The position numbers and the translations under genes are program-made. This document shows, in pieces, positions 16,678 through 25,300 of a DNA stretch of 64,000 nt. Where the stretch lies: positions 1 through 64,000 of the forward strand of contig NZ_QNRK01000025.1 of NCBI RefSeq assembly GCF_003315135.1, read 5' to 3'. This stretch comes from Roseiarcus fermentans. GTDB taxonomy: Bacteria; Pseudomonadota; Alphaproteobacteria; Rhizobiales; Beijerinckiaceae. The notes under the pieces were generated by a model. The model was not told the origin of the DNA. It saw only the letters and a program-made list of their open reading frames with translations, and did not search any database. Position 1 is the stretch's first letter. Each line of letters starts with the position of its first letter.

Positions 16678-16929
16678 GTTGTCCCGGCGCGCAGAGAATA
16701 CGGCACTGGCGGAAGCGGTCCGCCGCTCGATGGAAATTTCCGGAAGTGGGCGCGGGGGCGCGTTCCGACGTCGCTGCATGACGATCTCGACCCGCCGCCG
16801 GACCTGAGCTTCGGAGCGCTGCTCGAATGGCTGCTCATTCAGGGCGTGCGCGGCCCGGGCCACGGCCGGCGCGGCGACAAATGGGGATACAAAGCGTTCG
16901 CCGACGCGTGTGGGGTCAGCGAGCGGTAG
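16678..16929 (+). pseudogene. Severed N-terminal helix-turn-helix of the STAND protein
   Basis: In the same frame as the STAND gene, the bases before its apparent start encode LSFGALLEWLLIQGV, then DKWGYKAFADACGVSER, a TAG at 16927-16929, and VNNWRRDRHPPRD. Read through the stop this is one continuous helix-turn-helix of the kind found at the front of such proteins, with the recognition helix broken where a glutamine (CAG) would be expected. There is no ATG, GTG or TTG in this frame before the stop; an ATG at 16778 is out of frame. This segment is therefore decayed, or the stop is suppressed. Confidence 0.6.
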
Positions 16930-19347
16930 GTGAACAACTGGCGGCGCGACAGGCATCCGCCTCGCGATCTCATTATGATCGAGCGCGTGCTTCTCGGCCC
17001 GGACCCGAGCAAGCATTTCAATTGCCGCCTGCAGCTGCGCGAGGCCTTGGCCGCCGTCCAGCGTATGCGCGGGGAGCAGGTTGACGTCCCGCCCACAGAG
17101 GATGCGCCGGAGGCTACCCCGGCCAAGCCCACCTGCGTCTCCAACATCCCCATCACCGTCCCACGCCATTTCCTCGGCCGCGAGCCTGCCATCGCGGCGA
17201 TCGACGCGGCGTTGAGGGCAAGCGGCGGGCGGGCGGCGATTACGGCGCTCTTCGGGCTGCGCGGCGTCGGCAAGACCGTGCTGGCGGCGGCCTATGTGGC
17301 GCGTCGGCGCGCGGAGTATCGGGCGACGTGGTGGGTGCGGGCGCAGACGCCGGAGACGATGCGCGCCGACATCGTCGCGCTCGGCGTTCGGCTCGGCTGG
17401 GTTTCAGCCGACGCGAAGGAGGAGGAGGCACTCGCGCGCGTGCTCGACAAGCTGCGCGACGAGGGCGAGGGGCTGCTCATCGTCTACGACAACGCCGTCG
17501 ACGCCAAGAGTCTCGCGCCATTCCTGCCGCGTGCCGGCGCGGCCCGCGTGATCGTCACGTCCAACGCGCACGACTGGCGCAGGATCGCCGCGCCGGTCGA
17601 AATCAAGGTCTGGCCGAAGGAGGTCGGGGCCGACTATCTCGTCGCCCGCACGGGACGCGGCGCCGAGCGCGCCGACGCGGAGGCGCTGTCCGAGACGCTC
17701 GGCGGCCTGCCGCTCGCGCACGAGCAGGCGGCGGCCTATTGCGAGCGGCTCGAAATACCGTTTGCCGAGTACCGTCGTCGCTTCGTCTCCGCGCCGGCAC
17801 GGTTTCTGGACGACGCGAAGCACGCGCCGGCCGAGTATCACGACGGCCTGACGGTCGCGAAAACCTTTGCCCTCGCCATCGACGAGGCGGCGAAGCTGCA
17901 TCCCGCCGCCGAGCCGCTAATCGTCTTCGCCGCGCTGCTGGCGCCGGAGCCGATCCCGCTGTTCCTGTTCGCCGAGGGGCGCGAGAAGCTCGGCGAGCCG
18001 CTGGCGTCGCTGCTCGCCGACGACGGTCTCGACGAGGCGGTCGCGGCGCTGCGCGCCTTCGCCCTCGTCGATCGGGAGACGATTCCTGACGAACGCGATC
18101 CGTCGATCGCGACGGATGCGATCCGGTTGCACCAGCTGGTGCGGCTGGCTGCGGCGCGGCGCGGGCAGGGCGACGCGTCGGCGACGAGGCGGGCGCTGAT
18201 TGAGGCGATGGCGGGCGTGTATCCGGTCGGAGTCGACAGCGACGCCGCTGCTTGGCCGCGCACGCGAAGGCTCGACGCGATCATGGTCGATCTGGCGCAA
18301 GCGGACGAGACGCCGGACGGCGCGGAGGCGGCAACGGCCTCCGTGCTTGATTGGCTCGCAAGCTACAGACAGGGAGCGCTTTCCGCCTATTCCGAGGCGC
18401 GGCCGCTTTTCGAGCGGGCGCTGACGATCAGAGAGAAGGCGCTCGGCCCTGACCATCCCGCGACCGCAGCGAGCCTCAATAACCTCGCTCTCCTGCTTCA
18501 GGCGCAGGGCGACCTCGCCGGCGCGCGGCTGCTTTTCGAGCGGGCGCTGACGATCTGGGAGACGGCGCTCGGCCTTGGCCATCCGGACACCGCGGTGGGC
18601 CTGAACAACCTTGCCGAATTGCTTCGGCACCAAGGCGACCTAGCCGGCGCGCGGCGGCTTCTCGAGCGGGCGCTGGCGATCTTGGAGAAGGCGCTCGGCC
18701 ACGACCACCCGACCACGGGTAGGAGCCTCAACAACCTCGCTGTGCTGCTTCGAGACCAAGGCGACCTAGCCGGCGCGCGGCCGCTTTTCGAGCGGGGGCT
18801 GGCGATCCTGGAGAAGGCGTTCGGCCCCGACCACCCGATCACTGGGAGGAGTCTCAACAACCTCGGCATCCTGCTTCGGGACCAGGGCGACCTCGCCGGC
18901 GCGCGGCCGCTGCTGGAGCGGGCGCTGGCGATCCTTGAGAAGGCGCTCGGCCCCGACCATCCCGACACTGCGGCGAGCCTCAACAGCCTCGCCGAGCTGC
19001 TTCAGTCCCAGGGCGACCGCGCCGGCGCGCGGCCGCTGTTCGAGCGGGCGCTGGCGATCCGGGAGACAGCGCTCCGCCCGGGCCATCCGAGCACTGCCTT
19101 GACCCGCGCCAATCTCGCCCGGCTGCGCCTCGCCGACGGGGCGCCCGCGGAGGCGCTGGCGCTCGCCGAGGCGGCGCTCGCGGCGCACGACAAGGCCCTC
19201 CGCGCCGATCACACATGGACGAAAGACTCGGCCCGCGCCGTCGCCGCCGCTCTCGACGCCCTCGGCCGCGGCGAGGAGGCGGCGGCGGTGCGGGCGCGGT
19301 ATGGGCTCGACGGAGGGGCGACGGGCCAGGGCGAGGCGCCGGGGTAG
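16930..19347 (+). CDS. STAND ATPase (NB-ARC) with C-terminal TPR repeats
   Basis: 805 residues from GTG 16930 (ATG at 16975 is an alternative). Residues about 78-330 form an NB-ARC/STAND module: HFLGRE entry, Walker A GLRGVGKT (109-116), Walker B LLIVYDNAVD, RVIVTSNAHDW and GGLPLAHEQAAAYCE. A helical winged region follows. From about residue 490, six 42-residue TPRs of kinesin-light-chain type repeat (FERALTIREKALGPDHP, SLNNLALLLQAQGDLAGA). Such proteins act as signal-triggered oligomeric switches; several bacterial STAND-TPR proteins are regulators or phage sensors. The normal N-terminal DNA-binding domain is lost behind a stop codon, so the product may be a sensor without its effector. Confidence 0.8.
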   Translation: MNNWRRDRHPPRDLIMIERVLLGPDPSKHFNCRLQLREALAAVQRMRGEQVDVPPTEDAPEATPAKPTCVSNIPITVPRHFLGREPAIAAIDAALRASGGRAAITALFGLRGVGKTVLAAAYVARRRAEYRATWWVRAQTPETMRADIVALGVRLGWVSADAKEEEALARVLDKLRDEGEGLLIVYDNAVDAKSLAPFLPRAGAARVIVTSNAHDWRRIAAPVEIKVWPKEVGADYLVARTGRGAERADAEALSETLGGLPLAHEQAAAYCERLEIPFAEYRRRFVSAPARFLDDAKHAPAEYHDGLTVAKTFALAIDEAAKLHPAAEPLIVFAALLAPEPIPLFLFAEGREKLGEPLASLLADDGLDEAVAALRAFALVDRETIPDERDPSIATDAIRLHQLVRLAAARRGQGDASATRRALIEAMAGVYPVGVDSDAAAWPRTRRLDAIMVDLAQADETPDGAEAATASVLDWLASYRQGALSAYSEARPLFERALTIREKALGPDHPATAASLNNLALLLQAQGDLAGARLLFERALTIWETALGLGHPDTAVGLNNLAELLRHQGDLAGARRLLERALAILEKALGHDHPTTGRSLNNLAVLLRDQGDLAGARPLFERGLAILEKAFGPDHPITGRSLNNLGILLRDQGDLAGARPLLERALAILEKALGPDHPDTAASLNSLAELLQSQGDRAGARPLFERALAIRETALRPGHPSTALTRANLARLRLADGAPAEALALAEAALAAHDKALRADHTWTKDSARAVAAALDALGRGEEAAAVRARYGLDGGATGQGEAPG
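18397..19152 (+). repeat. Six tandem 126-bp TPR-coding repeats
   Basis: The DNA encoding the TPRs repeats with a 126-base period. Each unit starts near GCGCGGCCGCTTTTCGAGCG, and units 1-5 are highly alike at DNA level, the sixth less so. The similarity beyond the protein level suggests recent unit duplication or gene conversion, which would let the array change length. Confidence 0.75.
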
Positions 19348-19392
19348 CGTCGTCGTCGCCAGTGGCGGTGAGCGTCCGATGCATCGCGCCCC

Positions 19393-19580
19393 ACCTTCTC
19401 CGCGAAGCGACGCGAAGCGGAGAAGGTGTCGCCGTAGGCGACGGATGGGGTGTAGGCCGCGGCTTCGACGCTGGACGGATTGCACGACCGTCGCCGTCTT
19501 GTTTTCACAGCCGTAGTCCTGCTTTCCACACCCCATCCGGCGCTGCGCGTCCCCTTCCCCAGCCAAAGCTGGGGAAGGGG
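19393..19580. repeat. Composite palindromic intergenic element
   Basis: Three nested dyads lie in the 315-base gap after the STAND gene. They are an 11-bp-arm hairpin at 19393-19403/19417-19427, a 12-bp inverted repeat at 19442-19453/19528-19539, and a perfect 13-bp-arm hairpin at 19551-19580 with loop CAAA. The layout is that of a REP-type extragenic element. It may also terminate transcription of the STAND gene. Confidence 0.6.
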
Positions 19581-19662
19581 AGCCGCATGCTCGCGCCGCG
19601 CCGCGTTTGTCCGACGTGCGCTCAAGGTCCATAATCGTCGCCAAACCTCACCGGGCGCTCAA

Positions 19663-20094
19663 ATGTCCAACGTCTACGAAAGCGATTTTTACGCATGGGC
19701 GATGGAGCAGGCCGAACTGCTGCGCGCCCGCCGCTTCGATGCGGCGGACATCGACAACATCGCCGAGGAGATCGAGAGCATGGGGCGGGGAGAGAAGCGG
19801 GAACTCGTCAACCGGCTGGCGGTCCTGTTGCTGCACCTGCTGAAGTGGCAGTTTCAGCCGGGCTTCCGCAGTCCAAGCTGGAACTCGACGATACGCGAGC
19901 AGCGCATTCGCCTGCGTAGCCACTTGAAGGACAATCCGAGCCTCAAGTCGAGGCTCGACGAGGCGTACGCCGAGGCCTACGAGCTTGCGGTCGTCGGCGC
20001 TGCGCGGGAAACGGGCATGCCGGATACGGCCTTTCCCAGGGCCATACCCTTTCGGTTGGAGCAGGCGGTCGACGACGCGTTCTGGCCGGAGTAG
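19663..20094 (+). CDS. DUF29-family protein
   Basis: 143 residues from ATG 19663. It matches DUF29 throughout: YESDFYAWAMEQAELLRARR, FDAADIDNIAEEIESMGRGEKREL, HLLKWQFQPG and a helical C-terminus ending AFWPE. DUF29 proteins are small helical proteins of unknown function, widespread in cyanobacteria and proteobacteria and often near mobile or repeat-rich DNA. The gene stands alone, between two repeat-bearing gaps. Confidence 0.85.
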   Translation: MSNVYESDFYAWAMEQAELLRARRFDAADIDNIAEEIESMGRGEKRELVNRLAVLLLHLLKWQFQPGFRSPSWNSTIREQRIRLRSHLKDNPSLKSRLDEAYAEAYELAVVGAARETGMPDTAFPRAIPFRLEQAVDDAFWPE

Positions 20095-20202
20095 GCCCCG
20101 CCTGTCGCGCCGCCGCGCTCGCCGGGGGCTGCGGAAACGACGGTGGCGCGGTCCACTCTCTCGGAATAGGCCGGGCCTCGGGAGGGCGCGCGTCGCGCGC
20201 CC

Positions 20203-20223
20203 GGGACGGCGAGACGCCGTCCC
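20203..20223. repeat. Dispersed palindrome, copy 1
   Basis: Perfect dyad with 9-bp arms and an AGA loop around the core GGACGGCGAGACGCCGTCC. The same 19-base core occurs at 52956-52974 and a variant (inverse orientation) at 33920-33938. It lies between convergent genes and may be a REP-type element or a terminator. Confidence 0.65.
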
Positions 20224-20239
20224 TGCCAACGTCGGCCGT

Positions 20240-20764
20240 TCAGCGGCAGCGCGGATTGGCGGTCGGCGTCGCGCCGATCGCGCGGCCGTTCATGTTGGCG
20301 ACCTGAATGCATTGGCCGGTGGCGGGGTTGAAGTAGAAGCCGTAGATCGCCGGGCCGGACACTTCGGTGCCGACGTTGCGGAATCCGGCCCCCGCCATCG
20401 CCCCCATCACCTGCCCGGGCTGCAGGCCGCGGACGTTGGGGACGCCTCCCGCGACGGGAGGCCTCCCGCCGCCGTTCCACCCGCCGCCGTTCTGTCCCCA
20501 TCCGGGGCCGCCGCCGCCGTCGCCCGGCCTTTCGCCGTTCGGACCCCATCCCGGTCCCGGGGGAGGCGGGCCGCCCGGTCCGCGCTCCTGTTCGCGCTGG
20601 GCGGCGCGACAGCCTTGCCGGTAGGCGTGGCTCTCGGCGTCCGGGTCGTAGCGCCCCGCGAGACAGTCATAGTAGCCGCGGCTGTAGTCCGCCGGCTGGG
20701 CCCGGGCCGGCGCGCCCAGCATCGAGACGAACAGCCCAATTGCGACGGCGATCTCGGTCTTCAT
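20240..20764 (-). CDS. Exported Gly/Pro-rich protein
   Basis: 174 residues from ATG 20764, preceded by GGAGGGG. Residues 1-24 (TEIAVAIGLFVSMLGAPARA) form a Sec signal peptide. A short charged domain with two cysteines (YYDCLAGRYDP, YRQGCRAAQRE) follows, then a low-complexity Gly/Pro/Asn/Trp region. The globular C-terminus (VMGAMAGAGFRNVGTEVSG, GQCIQVANMNGRAIG) resembles small periplasmic domains of unknown function. It is likely secreted or periplasmic; no precise family is recognised. Convergent with the DUF29 gene. Confidence 0.65.
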   Translation of the reverse strand: MKTEIAVAIGLFVSMLGAPARAQPADYSRGYYDCLAGRYDPDAESHAYRQGCRAAQREQERGPGGPPPPGPGWGPNGERPGDGGGGPGWGQNGGGWNGGGRPPVAGGVPNVRGLQPGQVMGAMAGAGFRNVGTEVSGPAIYGFYFNPATGQCIQVANMNGRAIGATPTANPRCR

Positions 20765-21076
20765 CGGTCTTGCCCCTCCTGGGCCGCTTGCGAGGCCGAG
20801 AGGCAAAGGCCACAAGGCTGGGTCGCCGTCAATGGAAACCGCCGGATTCGGAGGTCGAACCACAACCGCGGCAATTCCGTGGCCGGCGGTTTCGGCGGCG
20901 CGCCAGGCTCGAGCGAGTTCCGCGCAGTCGACGGCCGCTTCTACACCGACGCCGCGCGCGTCCCGGTCCGGCGCGCAGTGCGGAAATCGCTCCCGCCGCC
21001 GCCCGTGACGTCGCGAATGGCGGGGGATTGTGTGCGCGCCGTCTTCTGGACTAGGTTCGCCCTGAAAGGTTTCTTC
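20765..21076. other. Divergent intergenic region
   Basis: 312 bases between the minus-strand exported protein and the plus-strand methyltransferase. No gene is seen. It must hold promoters for both. A GAAACCGCCGG word near 20835 has an inverted copy near 20882, a possible binding site or weak hairpin. Confidence 0.35.
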
Positions 21077-22138
21077 ATGATCGACGCGACGCAGTTCGTT
21101 ACGGCCTTATACACGGGGATCCTCGGCCGAGGTCCGGACGAGAAGGGACTCGCGTCTAACGCAGCGAGGGTCGAAAACGGGGCGCCGCCCGCCGAGGTGG
21201 CTCGATCCTTCGTGCAGTCCGCGGAATTCCTGAAGAAGTTCGCAGCCAAGATCAATTGGCGCCCGCTCGATTCGGCCAAGCCACTGCCGATCGAACTCGC
21301 CGTCACACCGGATGACGGCAGACGACTCTGGGATCGCGTGGAGAGCGTCTGGTCGAAGCTGGGAGCCGAGGAGCCGTATTATTCCCTCGTCCCCAACCCG
21401 CGATGGAAATCGGGCGAAATGACCGGGGGCAAGAATCTGGACGCTTTCTACGCCACGGGTCTTGCGGACATGCAGCGCTTCGACGCCTGGCTGGCGCGCA
21501 ACGGCGTCTCGACCGACGGCGCTGCGACCTGCGTCGAACTGGGGTGCGGGGTGGGGCGCAGCACCATCTGGCTGGCGCGGCGATTTCAGCGCGTCGTCGC
21601 GCTGGACGTGTCCGCGCCGCTTCTCGATTTGGCGCGCAAGAAAGCCGAGGCCGAAGGAATCGGGAACGTCGAATTCGTGCATGTGCGGTCGGCGGCGGAT
21701 CTGGGTCCTCTTGCCGCAGCGGACGTCTTCTATTCGCAAGGCGTCCTGCAGCACGACCCCCCGCCGATGATCGCCGAGATACTCGACCACGCGTTCGCCG
21801 GCTTGCGAGCGCCCGGCCTGGCGTTCTTCCAGATTCCAACCTATCGCGCTGGCTATGCCTTCGACCTGAAGAGTTGGCTCGACGACGGGCGGGACCCCGG
21901 GACGGAGACGCACGTCCTGCCGCAGAAGGCGATCTTCGATCTCGCGTGGCGGCATGGCGTGAAGCCCCTCGAGGCGGAGTCGGACAATGCGCTCGGCGCC
22001 GCCGACGGCGCGATATCGACCACTTTCCTGATGGAGAAAGTCGCCATGGAGAAAGTCGCCGCCAAGCCCGCGCCGAAGGCCTCGGCCAAGAAAAAGGTCA
22101 ATCAGGTTCCGCGTCCGAAACGCGGCGCGCCGGGCTGA
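21077..22138 (+). CDS. DUF4214 domain fused to a class I SAM methyltransferase
   Basis: 353 residues. Residues 1-60 (FVTALYTGILGRGPDEKGLA, then FVQSAEFLKKF) match DUF4214, a short domain usually found repeated in secreted and S-layer-like proteins. Residues about 145-260 are a Rossmann methyltransferase with motif I VELGCGVGRSTIWLA and motif II VVALDVS. A lysine/proline-rich tail (KPAPKASAKKKVNQVPRPKR) ends the protein. The substrate is unknown; the domain pair suggests modification of a glycan or surface polymer, as inference. Confidence 0.75.
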   Translation: MIDATQFVTALYTGILGRGPDEKGLASNAARVENGAPPAEVARSFVQSAEFLKKFAAKINWRPLDSAKPLPIELAVTPDDGRRLWDRVESVWSKLGAEEPYYSLVPNPRWKSGEMTGGKNLDAFYATGLADMQRFDAWLARNGVSTDGAATCVELGCGVGRSTIWLARRFQRVVALDVSAPLLDLARKKAEAEGIGNVEFVHVRSAADLGPLAAADVFYSQGVLQHDPPPMIAEILDHAFAGLRAPGLAFFQIPTYRAGYAFDLKSWLDDGRDPGTETHVLPQKAIFDLAWRHGVKPLEAESDNALGAADGAISTTFLMEKVAMEKVAAKPAPKASAKKKVNQVPRPKRGAPG

Positions 22139-22213
22139 CGCCCCGCGCGCCTGAGGTTGTCGCGCGGCCGTTGTTTCATGTTAGAGAGGCGCCGGCAATC
22201 TGGAGACCGCGCC

Positions 22214-23335
22214 TTGCTGTACATCGACCTTCCCACCCGGGCCGAAATCGCCAAGCTGATCGGCTTTCGCGGCAACCCGGCGGTGACGCTCTATCTGCGC
22301 ACGACGCCGGTCACGCAGGACGCGCAAGGCGACCGGATCGAGCTCAGGAACCTGCTGAAAGCCGCCGTCGCCCAGGTCGAGGCGGCGGGCGTCGCCAAGC
22401 GCGACGTCGAGGGGATCCGCGACCGGGTCGAGGACCTGATCGGCGACGACGAGTTCTGGGCGAAGCAGGCCCACAGCCTCGCGGTGTTTGCGGCGCCGGG
22501 CTTCCTGCGCGCGTTCCGCCTCGCCAACCGGCTTTCGAACGCGGTCGAGGTGTCGGACCGGTTCCTGCTCGCCCAACTCATCCGCGCGGTGACCTTCTCC
22601 CATCACGCCTTCCTGCTGCCGATCAGCATCGGCTCGGCGCGGCTGGTCGAGGTTCTGCCCGACGGTCCGGTGGACGAGGTCTCGGTTCCCGGCCTGCCGA
22701 AGGGCGCGGCGGACGCGGCTGGACGGCGCAGCCATGCGCTCAGCCAGGCGGAGCATCAGGACGGCGCCCGATCGGACCAGACCGTCCTCTACACCCGCTA
22801 CGCCCGTGCGGTCGACGCCGCGCTCCGGCCCACGCTCGCGGGCCAGGAGCGGCCGCTGATCGTGGTCGCCAGCGAGCCGATGGCCTCGATCTTCCGCTCG
22901 GTCTGCAGCTATCCGCATCTCGTCGCCGAGACGATTTCGCTCAGCGCCGACGAGACGCCCAACCACGAACTCGCCGCCGCGGCCCGGCCTCTCCTCGACA
23001 GGCTCTACGCCGCGGAAGTCGCGTCGCTGCGTGACCTGTACGAGACGCGCAAAGGGCAGGGACGTACGACCGCCGACATCGCCCAGGCGGCCAGGGCTGC
23101 GACCTTCGGCGCGATCGACACGCTGCTCATCGACATGGACGAGGACGTCCCCGGCTTCGTCGACGAGGAGACCGGCGCGGTCACGTTCGACGACAAGGCG
23201 GATGCGGTGAACCACGACGTCACCGACGAGATCGCCCGACGCGCATGGGCGACCGGCGCCCGGGTCGTCGCCGCCCGCCGCGCCGACATTCCCGACGGGG
23301 CGGCGCTGGCCGCGATCCTGCGCTACGCGTTCTGA
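22214..23335 (+). CDS. Archaeal-eukaryotic release-factor-like protein (baeRF type)
   Basis: 373 residues from TTG 22214, chosen because GGAG lies eight bases upstream; in-frame starts further up have no such signal. The order DLPTRAEIAKLIGFRGNPAVTLYLRTTP, a central LYTRYARAVDAALRP segment and a C-terminal ARAATFGAIDTLLIDMDEDVPG is that of the bacterial eRF1-like families. These have an Rof-like core and often sit near stress or translation-quality genes. A role in ribosome rescue or peptidyl-tRNA hydrolysis is proposed for the family but unproven here. Confidence 0.7.
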   Translation: MLYIDLPTRAEIAKLIGFRGNPAVTLYLRTTPVTQDAQGDRIELRNLLKAAVAQVEAAGVAKRDVEGIRDRVEDLIGDDEFWAKQAHSLAVFAAPGFLRAFRLANRLSNAVEVSDRFLLAQLIRAVTFSHHAFLLPISIGSARLVEVLPDGPVDEVSVPGLPKGAADAAGRRSHALSQAEHQDGARSDQTVLYTRYARAVDAALRPTLAGQERPLIVVASEPMASIFRSVCSYPHLVAETISLSADETPNHELAAAARPLLDRLYAAEVASLRDLYETRKGQGRTTADIAQAARAATFGAIDTLLIDMDEDVPGFVDEETGAVTFDDKADAVNHDVTDEIARRAWATGARVVAARRADIPDGAALAAILRYAF

Positions 23336-23703
23336 TGGAGCGGCGATCGGAACGGCGGCCGAGGTTCTGACCGCCGCCGTACTCGACAGCCGGGTGACGG
23401 CGCGGCGCGACGCAGATTTCATCGTTTCGACGCTCGTCCAGTCCTGGGGAAGCTTCGATCATCTCGACGCTACGCGCGGGCCCGCGACAAGGCGCATGGG
23501 CCGCGCGGGTCGGCTTCAACCGGCGCGTCGCGGAAGGGCGAGTCTGGCGCGAGACCTATCTCGCGCCCGCCGGCGAAGACGAGTGGGTCTACAGCGGCAT
23601 GCCGCTGTTCGGTCCCGCCGGGGCCGCAGGCCGCGCCGGAGCGGCGGCTGTGAACGAGGGCGCGCGCGCGACCGGCTGGGCGCGGCGCGGTCGTCGTGAC
23701 CGG
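23336..23703. other. Gap with a possible gene remnant
   Basis: 368 bases without an intact gene. One + strand frame around 23505-23640 encodes GFNRRVAEGRVWRETYLAPAGED and VYSGMPLFGPAG, which reads like real protein, but it has no proper start and upstream similarity moves to another frame. This may be the tail of a decayed gene, or chance coding in GC-rich DNA. Confidence 0.3.
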
Positions 23704-24357
23704 CTAGTCGAGTTCCGACAAGGAGGAGGAACTCGCCTCTCCGTTTCGCGTGCGCTCGAACGCGGACGAGAGAGCGATCGCCTGCGCCCGGCTGCGCACC
23801 CTGAGCTTTCGGAGCACCGCGCTGACGTGAGCCTTGATGGTCGCCTCGGAAACCCCGATCTCGTAGGCGATCAGCTTGTTCGGCAGGCCCGTGACCAGAA
23901 GATCGAACACCCGCTGCTGGGCCTCGGTGAACGAGGCGGCGCGCTCGGGGAAGGCGTCGCAGGACTTTTGCACGGTCCTGCCTTTCGTGTTGATGATCGG
24001 CGTGGGATCGGTCGCGGTCGTGATCGCGGCGAGGTATTTGCCGGCCTGCTCGAAAAACCGGCCGGCCTGCTCGTCGAAGCACGAGTTGCAGCGGTTCCAG
24101 TCGCCCAGGTGCAGGCAGGTGATGTCGCGGGGACACGTGTCGCCCAGCCGCTCCGCGAGGCTGACCGCGATTTCGGCCGATTCCTGAAGCGACGCGATCG
24201 CTCGGCGTTGCAGATCGAGGACATCGGGCGACGTCGTTCTGGCCCCGCTTTCGGCGGCGCGCGCCGATTTCTCGATCACCGCGAGCAGGCGGGAATATTT
24301 CGTCCCGAGCGAAACTAGGCCAGACCGATTCCTTGGGGGCGTAATCGATATTGACAT
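23704..24357 (-). CDS. LuxR-type transcriptional regulator with a cysteine-rich N-terminal domain
   Basis: 217 residues from ATG 24357 (a TTG at 24426 would add 23). The C-terminal 60 residues are a GerE/LuxR helix-turn-helix: FTEAQQRVFDLLVTGLPNKL, AYEIGVSEATIKAHVSAVLRKL. The N-terminal part is helical and contains CPRDITCLHLGDWNRCNSC, four clustered cysteines that could bind metal, an iron-sulfur cluster or sense redox. No receiver or autoinducer-binding domain is recognised. It is flanked by gaps, with no clear operon partner. Target genes unknown. Confidence 0.75.
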   Translation of the reverse strand: MSISITPPRNRSGLVSLGTKYSRLLAVIEKSARAAESGARTTSPDVLDLQRRAIASLQESAEIAVSLAERLGDTCPRDITCLHLGDWNRCNSCFDEQAGRFFEQAGKYLAAITTATDPTPIINTKGRTVQKSCDAFPERAASFTEAQQRVFDLLVTGLPNKLIAYEIGVSEATIKAHVSAVLRKLRVRSRAQAIALSSAFERTRNGEASSSSLSELD

Positions 24358-24426
24358 TGTTGGCCGCCTTACGGGTTCCCGCCCGGCCGGCGCCCCTGAA
24401 ATGGGGACGCTCTGGTTATGTTGCAA

Positions 24427-24758
24427 TGCAGCATTCTCAGCCCTTTGACTAGATGCTAAATCGTCGCAGCGTCGTCACGTCCGTCGGCGCGCGCCGCTCG
24501 GGCGCGCGGGTTCCTGCTTTCTCGCCAGAGAGTTATGGTGAACGGCCGGCGATCGCCGCGTCTGGCGCGGACGTGTTATGACGGGAAGGCGGGATTCGAG
24601 CGCCCGCTCGGCCCGCGAGAGGAAGCGGCGCCGGGTGTCGGAGTCCCGCTTCCGATCGGGCCGGATGGCGAGCGGCCGACCGATGACCGACCCGTCGCGG
24701 GGATCTCGGCAGCCGCCCGGAGAGGGCGAGCCGGAGACCGCGAAGGACGGCCCGCCGG
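24427..24758. other. Intergenic gap
   Basis: 332 bases upstream of the LuxR gene and downstream of the GFA gene. I see no supported gene. The LuxR promoter should lie in the left 70 bases, which are relatively AT-rich (TTTGACTAGATGCTAAATCG region). Confidence 0.35.
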
Positions 24759-25223
24759 TCAGCCGAAGATCGCTTTGCGCCGCTCCAGACTCTCGGCGGG
24801 CCAGAGATCCTTCGAATTGTAATAGGCCTCGAACGCGGGGACGCTCGCGGGCAGGGCGACCCAGGGCAGTCTCGAGCGGGTGTAGATGTGCACGTCCGGG
24901 GGCAGCGCCGCGGGTTCGTCGAGCGTCCCGACGCGAACGAAGCTCAGCCGCCGCCGCCCGCCGTAATGGCTCCAGAGGGCGACCTTGCAGAGCCGGCAGC
25001 GGTGGATGATCTGCGGCGTTCCGCTCTCCCCCGGGACCGGGACCGCCTCCGTCTCGCCCGCGAGCCTGTCGACGCGATCCGACTCGATCAGCCCATTGAC
25101 GACGAAGGCGCTGCCGGTCTGCCGCTGGCATTCGCGGCAATGACAGCAATGGACGAACATCGGCTTGGCGGCGAGCCGATAGCGAACATGGCCGCAGGCG
25201 CAGCCGCCCTCGAGCATGGTCAT
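24759..25223 (-). CDS. GFA (CENP-V/formaldehyde-activating) family protein
   Basis: 154 residues. Zinc-ligand pattern of the Gfa fold: GGCACGHVRYRL, HCCHCRECQRQTGSAF and HRCRLCKVALWSHYGG, then a C-terminal beta segment with HIYTRSRLPWVALP. Family members include glutathione-dependent formaldehyde-activating enzymes, but most, like this one, have no proven substrate. It lies 77 bases after the PPOX-fold gene on the same strand and may be co-transcribed. ATG 25223 is preceded by AGGG. Confidence 0.85.
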   Translation of the reverse strand: MTMLEGGCACGHVRYRLAAKPMFVHCCHCRECQRQTGSAFVVNGLIESDRVDRLAGETEAVPVPGESGTPQIIHRCRLCKVALWSHYGGRRRLSFVRVGTLDEPAALPPDVHIYTRSRLPWVALPASVPAFEAYYNSKDLWPAESLERRKAIFG

Positions 25224-25300
25224 TCGCGCGAAACCCTGGCGTTCTTCAGTCGTCCGACCGACGGCGGAGACTTTACCACAAGCCGCCGCCGTGCGCGCCG

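Noticed and set aside
18397-19152. Regular repeats considered as a CRISPR array
   Set aside because: The 126-base units have no spacers and encode TPR motifs in frame.
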